This document shows positions 57,438-64,000 of a DNA stretch of 64,000 nt, one piece after another. A program made the position numbers and the translations under genes. The stretch covers positions 7,006,001 through 7,070,000 of the forward strand of contig JAPEIS010000001.1 of the NCBI GenBank assembly GCA_029531795.1, read 5' to 3'. The DNA is from Sclerotinia nivalis. Taxonomy: Eukaryota; Ascomycota; Leotiomycetes; Helotiales; Sclerotiniaceae. The notes under the pieces were generated by a model, which had not been told where the DNA came from, did no database searches, and saw only the letters and a list, made by a program, of their open reading frames with translations. The stretch's first letter is position 1. Every line of letters begins with the position of its first letter.

Positions 57438-58974
57438 TTTTAATAGATATAATAACGATATTGTAGCAGTTTAGGATTTGGGTTAGCTATGTTATACCAT
57501 TGGTTTCTGGACAGCAAACAAGCAAAATGTGGGGGATAGCAAACCACCTGAAATTTTGGCAAGAGCCTCTCTCAGCCCTCAGTTCTCGTGTAACAAGAGC
57601 CTCAGAACCGATTTTGCACACACGAATTAGCATTCTTGTCCTCGCAGTCCACAATTACATGTACATTCATTGTTGCCCTATGCCGTGCCTGCGCGGAGAA
57701 TGAATCGCAGGATCATGAAACGGTGGCTGCATTTTCATATGCAAGCACTGTCACTGAAGATATTATCTATTCAGGTGATGATTGATCGTGAGAGCCACAA
57801 GCATTGGCCAGTTAAATTGATTGGTGGTGTTAGGAGGGCGGACTGTGGTGCAAGGGAGGTTTTCCTCCATTCCACTCTTTCTATCCAAATTTAGCCCTTT
57901 ATCGCTGCCTATATATACTGTGCGGTTTGCCTCGCCATTTTCATAATTTCTCTCAGTCGCAGGTCCAGCTTTAGTGACAGAATATAGTAATCGCCCCGAT
58001 TCATCAGATCGTTACTTTCAACCTAAGATAGCTGAGAAATACCGGAAGCTCGAAAGTAAGTCTTCCAGCCTATTAACTCAGTTGTAACATACTACTTTCG
58101 CTACTGACATTTCCTGAATGGCCCAGGTCATGGCTGCTACTTCTACATTTCAACAGTCACAATCCAATACGAACGGACGGATCAACTTCACTAGCGATCA
58201 CGAGAGCGAATCAAAAATTAACGGCACTCCGTGCACGAAAAGCTCTTCAGCTCCGCTTACTTGGGTTCAAGTAGCCAAAACACAGGATAGCCGTGCTCAG
58301 CCCTGGAAGAAATTGAGGGATGAAGTGGACGATCCCGATTTCGCTGTAGGAGAGGACTTGTCCATTTTTTATAAGACTGGAATGACGTTGTGTGCTGCAG
58401 AAGGGACTTTAGCTGCTTGAGTAGTTAGTGTCAATTTACCAGTCGTTCTGCATTAGTGACTAACTCCCCGACTTAAGAACCGCAAACCCCCATATTTGAT
58501 GATTAGGCTACTCGTCATAAGAAACAGGTATGGAGCGGTTCTGCATCTATTAGTGAAGTGATCATGAAGCGATGGAATGGAACTTTTGGTGTTTATGTCG
58601 GGATGCCTTGAGAAGTTCTTGGGAGCACAGTTTGAACATGATGTGATGGATAGTACCTCAAGAATGACCAGTGCTGCGAAACTAAAAGCCTTTCTTTTCG
58701 AACATTTTGTACTCAGAATTGAGAATCCGCCCGGAATACACATTTTCCATAAACAGTTGGTTTTCATCATACCAATCTTTGTTTTGGTTGCTTGATGTAA
58801 GGATGCCTGCTATTCCAACATTTTCGTGCCTAGTGGTCCATAAGTGCTTGCACTGAAACCGGAGTTATGTACAGTAGGAAATGAAGAAACTGCGCTTAAT
58901 TGACAAACCACTGTGCTCCGAACAACTAAGAGATCCATTTCCTGTCACTTTAATCTTCTTCAAGTGGCACTTAC
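57438..58974. other. Intergenic within the pseudogene island
   Basis: Apart from the doubtful frame at 58118-58420, I see only short overlapping frames (58453-58795). No domain or repeat is recognised. Confidence 0.4.
58118..58420 (+). CDS. Doubtful small ORF, 100 aa
   Basis: An ATG-led frame (MAQVMAATSTFQQSQSNTNG...) has polar, balanced composition and PWKKLRDEVDDPDFAVGEDL near its end. No domain or neighbour supports it. It lies between a broken oxidoreductase and a receptor remnant and may be a gene fragment. Confidence 0.28.
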   Translation: MAQVMAATSTFQQSQSNTNGRINFTSDHESESKINGTPCTKSSSAPLTWVQVAKTQDSRAQPWKKLRDEVDDPDFAVGEDLSIFYKTGMTLCAAEGTLAA

Positions 58975-60585
58975 AATTCCGTGATGGTCTTGGATGTCCC
59001 TCAGTAATAGACGACCTGTGAATCTGGCGTTCCACACGCCCTGGAAGTTATCAAAAATTGCTAGCTCATCTTTGTCTCCCTTCAAATAGTCTGGGCGTTC
59101 GAGCTTCAAGAATTCTTCGAGAGCACTCCGAGCATCTTTTTCGTGTCTTCTTATATCGTCGCTGAAACCAGTTTCATCAACTTCTCTAAGAATACGAGCG
59201 AGATGTAATCGAGCTCGCGATAAGGGCTCTCTATTCCATCCATATTGTTCGGCATTCTTTATGCAATCTCGGATGTATTTTCTATTCGATTAGCAATATG
59301 TCAAAAACAGATAGTATTGGAACAGGGAACCCACTCTGCTAGTTCCAAGTTACCGATATGATGATGCATTGCACCTACAGTATACTCGCTCAGAAATCAA
59401 GAGCTGCTGCGTTCTCCGCATATTTCTTTGCGAAGGCTCAAAACATTGAGATGAAGTTCGAGCGCCTGTTGGAGATTGCCAGATTGCAGTATAATGCATG
59501 CCAGATCGTACTGAAACCAGCAATATCTAGCTGTTCCTGGCTCAACTAGACTCACACCTTTTTGGGCAAGATCGATTGCATTTTTGTACTTGCCCTCATA
59601 CATACGTATATATGCCATGTTATGGTAATGTTTCGCATATTCAAATGCGTGCGTTTGCTTATTGCCCCATTTCTGGTATTGCTCGTAACGTTGGTTGAAG
59701 TCGACATGAGCTTGCAGAAATTCATTTCTCTGGCAGGCTGATACCCCGTCATCGTTCACAGCGTTGTAGTACTGTAACTCAATATCTGGATCCACTTTGT
59801 GACTTGGATCGATCTGGCTTCTTTTCTTCTCATCGTCTAGAAGTTCTTTCCTGATTATCCTTGCCTTTTGGCGTCGATCAATGACTTCAGGCCACTTACT
59901 AACCCCGATATTTTCAATCAATTGGGACATCATCGCTTGAATGTCGGCTTGGAGCTTAATTTCAGTATTGATTTCACGGCACATACTTTGCAGAATTCTT
60001 TCTGCTGCGGCGAGGAAGCTAGCCCCTTCATTCTGATCCAGACTGCGTACTTCCCATATGTGGAAACCCGCGTCGTAAAACATCTTGGCTAATGTCAAAC
60101 TGCCTTCGAAGCTGATCGGTGAGCCACTTATATATAGTTGACGAAGCCGAAGGACATGCAATGCCGCGAGATCTAGCTGCGGCCATAGCAATTTGTTTGG
60201 TGTCTGGGTAGGTGATGTTTCTGGCATGAAGCGTCGGACAGTTCTATACGCGTGAGAAAATATCTTTTGTGCCTCGTTTGGTTTCGATCCAAGTTTAACT
60301 ATCAAGGCATGTTGTAATGTTCGATACATAGAGAACGATACATTATCGTCGTCACTCTTAACTCGGTGTATTAGTCCACGTCGAACTAGGTTGGGCATTA
60401 TTTCTTGCAAACTAAAACAAGGTAAGATCATGTCAGATAAAGTACTTTACTCGGTAGTATATAAAATACCACTCACTGATCCTTATCATGTTCCAATGCC
60501 TGTGTGTCGTTGTTCGCTTCGAAAAACTCAATCAAGATGTCTTTCGGTATGCTATCGGGGTTGAAAAATACCATAATATTGAAGT
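58975..60585 (-). pseudogene. C-terminal remnant of an NB-ARC/TPR (NLR-like) protein
   Basis: The minus strand carries the end of a fungal STAND/NLR-like protein. The first visible exon (about 60585 to 60476) reads VFFNPDSIPKDILIEFFEA, the winged-helix part after an NB-ARC domain. A GTGAGT intron leads into LQEIMPNLVRRGLIHRV and MYRTLQHALIVKLG. TPR-type helices follow (YAKHYHNMAYIRMYEGKYKN; WFQYDLACIILQSGNLQQAL). The nucleotide-binding domain and everything 5' are missing: coding text stops about 60 bases from the ADE2 stop codon. An in-frame TGA at 59397-59399 follows GERSSS; the same frame then continues FLSEYTVGAMHHHIGNLELA and, after another intron, IRDCIKNAEQYGW and LHLARILREVDE. Such proteins act in fungal non-self recognition. 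This copy is truncated and broken. Confidence 0.8.
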
Positions 60586-60647
60586 ATATATCTCCTTTTG
60601 TATAATTGAAATGCATAATATCAATGTGATTCTATACCCTCTAAAAT

Positions 60648-62509
60648 CTAATAACCCTGCCAGCCGACCTCTTCCAATCGTCCCTTCTTTCCCACAACTT
60701 CGTCCTCCATTTTCTTCATGTAATCCTCCATCCTTCCAAACACGACACTGTCACTAGCCCCTATTATCCTAGCGGCCAATAATGCTGCATTGACACTGTT
60801 ATTAATCGCGACAGTTGCGACAGGAACTCCTCTTGGCATTTGTACTATGCTCAGAAGACTGTCCATTCCATCCAACGTACTACCCTTCACTGGCACCCCG
60901 ATAACTGGAAGAGGAGTTTGCGCAGCGATCATACCAGGTAAATGGGCAGCTCCACCTGCAGCAGCTATGATGACTTTGAAGCCGTTGGAAGCAGCGTCGC
61001 GTGCAAAATCTGCCATGAGTTGTGGTGTACGATGTGCGGATGTTATAGTAAGGAAGTATGGGATCTGGAGAGAATCGAGGATAGCGAGACCGGGCTTTAA
61101 GATGGGTAGATCTGAGTCTGAACCCATGGTAATAGCGACGAGCTTTTGTGGGGAGGATGGGGTTGAGATTGTGGTAGATGTGGATTTGGGGAGACCTTTA
61201 CGCTCGGCGCGCATGTCGTCACTGAGGGTGATTAGGGGGGAAATGAGTTGTTCGGCTTGAGCCATAGAGTTGCCAATGACAGTGATGTGCCCGATTTTGC
61301 GGGCTGGTTTCGATTCTTTTCCATACATGTGGAGATTGGCTGTGGGGATTGCCGCGGCTTGTTGCATTAATTCTTTGTGGGAATCCTTTGATGCGCCGCC
61401 GAGGATGTTCAACATGATAGTTGCGGGAAACATTGAAGGAATAGTCGAGTTAGGGAACGATGGCATAATGCCTAATATCGACAGGAGCTGCGATTTATAT
61501 TGTGACATTGTTGGGCATGCTTCGATTGTGTAATGTCCCGAGCTTTACCAGAATCATGTCAGTACTCGTTTGGTTTCACCATTGAATTGCCGGGTCAAGG
61601 CACTTACTTATGAGGTCGAGGAGCAATCTCATTGACCAGCAGTTGACCATCTTCCATAACAAACAGCTCAACTCCAAAGACACCTTTGCCCCAAAGACTT
61701 CCCACTGCTTTTCGCGCTAGGGCTTGTGCTTTCTTTTGGAGATCACTGGAAATTCCTCTTGCTGGAGCATAGACTAATTTGCAAATGCTATCTTCGTGAA
61801 TTGTCTCGACAACCGGGTATGCGACGGTAGAGCCCCCATCCTTGGAAACTTCATTTTCAGTCTTCACAACCATCACCGCAAGCTCCATTTTGAAACTCGC
61901 CCATTTCTCGGCATATAACGACCTATCCTTTAAAACTTCAAGGGCGTTCTTGATATCGGATTCTGATTTCACAGGACAATTACCTCGTCCATCATAGGCA
62001 TCTTTCCTTGCCTTCAGCATGAATGGGTACCCGTGCGTGCGGCCAAACTCCTCAAGGTTTCCAGCTTCAACGGCTTGTGATGTCGCAGTTTGTACTCCGG
62101 CTTTGATGAGGTGCTCCTTCTGTAAATACTTGTCCTGGATGACCCGCAATGTCTTCCAGCCTAAGGGTATATTAGTGTTGTTCCAATGTTTAAATCAACA
62201 TATCCACAATGGAAAACAAGATGGACACCCACTGGGTTGCACTTCCACCCCAGAATTTGCCAGCTCTTCTAATACGTATGTGTCAACATGTTCAATTTCC
62301 ACTGTCAAAACATCGACTTTCTTTGCAAGTTCGCGGATCTTCTCTGCATCGATGAAAGAGCCATCGAGATGGTCGTTCTTGGCATTTACTTGTTTGGCTG
62401 GAGAGTTTGGTGCATCAAGAATGACAATCTTAACACCAAGAGGATTCGCAGCTTCGCAGAGCATCTGCCCCAACTGTCCTCCTCCCAAAAGTCCTACAGT
62501 TTTCTCCAT
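60648..62509 (-). CDS. ADE2: Phosphoribosylaminoimidazole carboxylase (AIR carboxylase)
   Basis: Exons 62233-62509, 61608-62160 and 60648-61542 are joined by introns of 72 and 65 bp, giving 574 residues. The N-terminal PurK-like ATP-grasp part starts [20 protein letters not shown] and continues through [13 protein letters not shown] (across intron 1), [33 protein letters not shown] and [10 protein letters not shown] (across intron 2). The C-terminal PurE part begins at about residue 411 with [12 protein letters not shown], then [20 protein letters not shown] and [20 protein letters not shown]. The enzyme converts aminoimidazole ribonucleotide to carboxy-AIR in purine synthesis; loss causes red pigment and adenine need in yeasts. 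The two-domain fungal layout is complete and nothing is abnormal. Confidence 0.96.
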
Positions 62510-62824
62510 GATGTCGAATGGTGGGGATGATGATGCGATTCGAGGTACTTCGATAAAAGTAACAGGTTAACTTGAGCTGAGGCGTTAGATTTATGCAGAT
62601 TTTGCAAATATATCAATGGAAGTAACTGATGTAGCAATTCAAATGATATCAGTTTGTGCGAAGAGTATTTTTTCTTTTGATTGAAGGGTTGGATTTTTTT
62701 CGAAAATCAGAGTGGAAAGAAAAGTTTGGGTTGGGGTAATTTAAATAACTGGCAGAAAGAACCTACATTCGGTCACCGCTTGTACGTGCTAAAAGCGGTG
62801 AGTTTGCAGAAACCTTATCGATTA
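62510..62824. promoter_or_regulatory. Upstream region of ADE2
   Basis: The 315 bases upstream of the ADE2 ATG, ending at the target-site TA of the inverted-repeat element. AT-rich; no specific site was identified. Confidence 0.4.
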
Positions 62825-63081
62825 CCGTAAAAACTCAATTACAAGAGCTTATACTAAACCCTTTTAAGAAGAGAATCTGCAATGGATTAGGGTTCGGAAT
62901 CTTCAAATCCCGATGCTTTTTCAACTTCATACTGAAATTCCGGTATTAATTGGCCTATGAAATCAAAGGATGTAATTATGTTAAGAAAAATACACTCCTT
63001 TTTTTGGTGTAGGTGGTAATCTATTATAGATCCTCTTTTTAAAAGGCTTTAGTTTAAGCTCTTGTAATTGAGTTTTTACAG
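62825..63081. mobile_element. 257-bp MITE with 54-bp terminal inverted repeats
   Basis: The left end 62825-62878 begins CCGTAAAAACTCAATTAC. The right end 63028-63081, read in reverse complement, begins CTGTAAAAACTCAATTAC. The two arms differ at about 5 of 54 positions. The element is flanked on both sides by the dinucleotide TA (62823-62824 and 63082-63083), the target duplication of Tc1/mariner-type transposons. No coding capacity is present between the arms, so it is a non-autonomous miniature element. Confidence 0.88.
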
Positions 63082-63677
63082 TACTATCTAGATACGGAGG
63101 ACAGTTCGAAAAGGGATACGACTATTTTATAAACTCAAGTGTTTCGGATTACACTTTCTTTAACACGGAAGAAGGTTATTTATTATTTCCTATTTTCAGA
63201 TACACTGATATAGAACTAAATCATAGTATGATGTTGCCATTCACATTGAGACGGCGGTATCAAGTCTCATCGCGAAAGACCAATACAAATGTTGCTAGGC
63301 TTTCGAATCACTATTATTGGAAAAAAAAAGTTTATATGAAATTGAAATATGGCAGTTGTTATTATTCGTTATGAAACACTGTTGAGTTATTAACAAAAGA
63401 GATCTCTGCGTTGACAAATCCTCTTCTACCAAAACTTTCTCTAGTAGCAAGTACTTGTAAACACTTCTAAGTCTTAGTCACAAACACCAGTATCTGACTG
63501 CTCAACCAATAAACGAAAAAGAAAGATAAAAGAAAGATTCCCAATCCAAAGAAAAACCATCAATCATCAATATCAACCACGCATAATAGAACCGAAAACT
63601 ATCTTTCAACCCGTCACCCCTCGACCACCTTTCGAGTCTCTCCTTCTCATTGTGTATCACGAACCATAAACAATACG
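63082..63677. other. Intergenic, 3' flank of the last gene
   Basis: AT-rich sequence between the MITE and the stop of the repeat-protein gene. No gene is visible; the open frame at 63502-63699 on the minus strand overlaps the repeat gene's end and is not supported. Confidence 0.4.
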
Positions 63678-64000
63678 CTATTGATAAGACCACGCACAAT
63701 CATTAGAGTTCCATTGCGCCTGTACTGGAGCTTGTGTGGTATTGTTAGAACTTGCCCAAGGATTGTTAACGGGGAAATCCGAGGTATTATGTTGAGTGTT
63801 TGAAAGTGTTGGCACAGGGTTATTAAGGGGAAAATCGAGGGTATTATTTCCGATGTTCGAAAGAGTTGGCGCAGAGTTATTAAGGGGAAAAGCGAAGGTA
63901 TTGTATCCGGTGTTTGAAAGGGTTAGCGTAGGGTTGTTAAGAGAAAAGTCGGACGTATTGTATTGGGTGTTTGAGGGGCAAGGGTTGTTAAAGGGAAGGC
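63678..64000 (-). CDS. Asn/Pro-rich protein with 19-residue tandem repeats, 3' end only
   Basis: The minus strand is open from the window edge to a TAG at 63678-63680, so only the last 106 or so residues are seen. They consist of about four to five tandem units of 19 residues built on NNPxPTLSNTxxNTxDFPL. A unique end follows: NNPWASSNNTTQAPVQ, then QWNSNDCAWSYQ. The first visible unit is shorter by two residues. At the DNA level the period is 57 bp, so length changes keep the frame. The composition (Asn, Thr, Pro, Ser, Phe) suggests a disordered or cell-surface region; no known domain is visible. The start and main body lie beyond the window. Confidence 0.7.
   Translation of the reverse strand, partial: LPFNNPCPSNTQYNTSDFSLNNPTLTLSNTGYNTFAFPLNNSAPTLSNIGNNTLDFPLNNPVPTLSNTQHNTSDFPVNNPWASSNNTTQAPVQAQWNSNDCAWSYQ
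63761..63999. repeat. 57-bp in-frame tandem repeat
   Basis: The motif GTTATTAAGGGGAAA (or GTTGTTAA variants) recurs near 63763, 63818, 63875, 63932 and 63983, giving a 57-bp period with one 51-bp unit. It lies wholly inside the partial coding sequence on the minus strand. Confidence 0.85.

Noticed and set aside
60790..61260. 156-residue plus-strand frame over ADE2
   Set aside because: Antisense shadow of the well-conserved PurE domain.

Overview
This is a eukaryotic, filamentous-ascomycete nuclear segment. Genes are split by many short introns (46 to about 180 bp, mostly 47-75 bp) with GT donors, CTRAY-like branch sites and AG acceptors. There is a split tRNA gene, long AT-rich intergenic DNA with microsatellites, and typical fungal gene families. 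I infer a Leotiomycete, probably near Botrytis/Sclerotinia, from the character of the proteins and the base composition; nothing in the window proves the genus. The exon coordinates given below are my own reading of splice sites.

Layout. 0-9 kb: the 3' end of a proline-rich protein, a Cys-rich single-pass membrane protein, cystathionine beta-lyase, the mitochondrial AAA ATPase Msp1 and, divergently, the monopolin subunit Pcs1/Csm1. 9-11.3 kb: an intron-containing tRNA-Pro(CGG) beside a decayed inverted copy of its own 3' half. 11.3-18.3 kb: a protein with a degenerate flavokinase-like C-terminus and a membrane-anchored SH3 protein. 18.2-26.8 kb: an unusually long gene-poor stretch with simple repeats and a family of decayed repeats. 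26.8-30.7 kb: an intact five-exon RNA-dependent RNA polymerase of the RNAi pathway. 32-40 kb: a small conserved-looking protein, a broken aminoglycoside-phosphotransferase-like kinase, and a C-terminally membrane-anchored protein of unknown family. 40.7-49 kb: secreted dipeptidyl-peptidase 5, prohibitin-2 and, divergently, the CstF-64/Rna15 mRNA 3'-end factor, then a Trp-rich hypothetical. 49-54 kb: five small hypotheticals, two of which look like diverged tandem paralogues. 55-60.6 kb: an island of broken genes (aldo-keto reductase, CmcJ/AsaB-like oxidoreductase, NB-ARC/TPR receptor-like remnant). 60.6-62.5 kb: ADE2. 62.8-63.1 kb: a small TA-flanked inverted-repeat element. The window ends inside a gene with 19-residue tandem repeats.

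The intact genes are mostly housekeeping functions: purine and methionine synthesis, mitochondrial protein quality control, chromosome segregation and mRNA 3' processing. There is no visible functional clustering. The accessory material is concentrated at 9-11 kb, 24-26 kb, 35-40 kb and 51-64 kb. It consists of pseudogenes, repeats and lineage-specific small proteins. Several nonsense codons there could come from C-to-T changes, which would fit repeat-induced or ordinary deamination-type decay. I found no clearly new multi-gene system. The most distinctive items are the pseudogene island with an NLR-like remnant, the MITE, the inverted tRNA copy, the paralogous small-protein pair and the 19-residue repeat protein.
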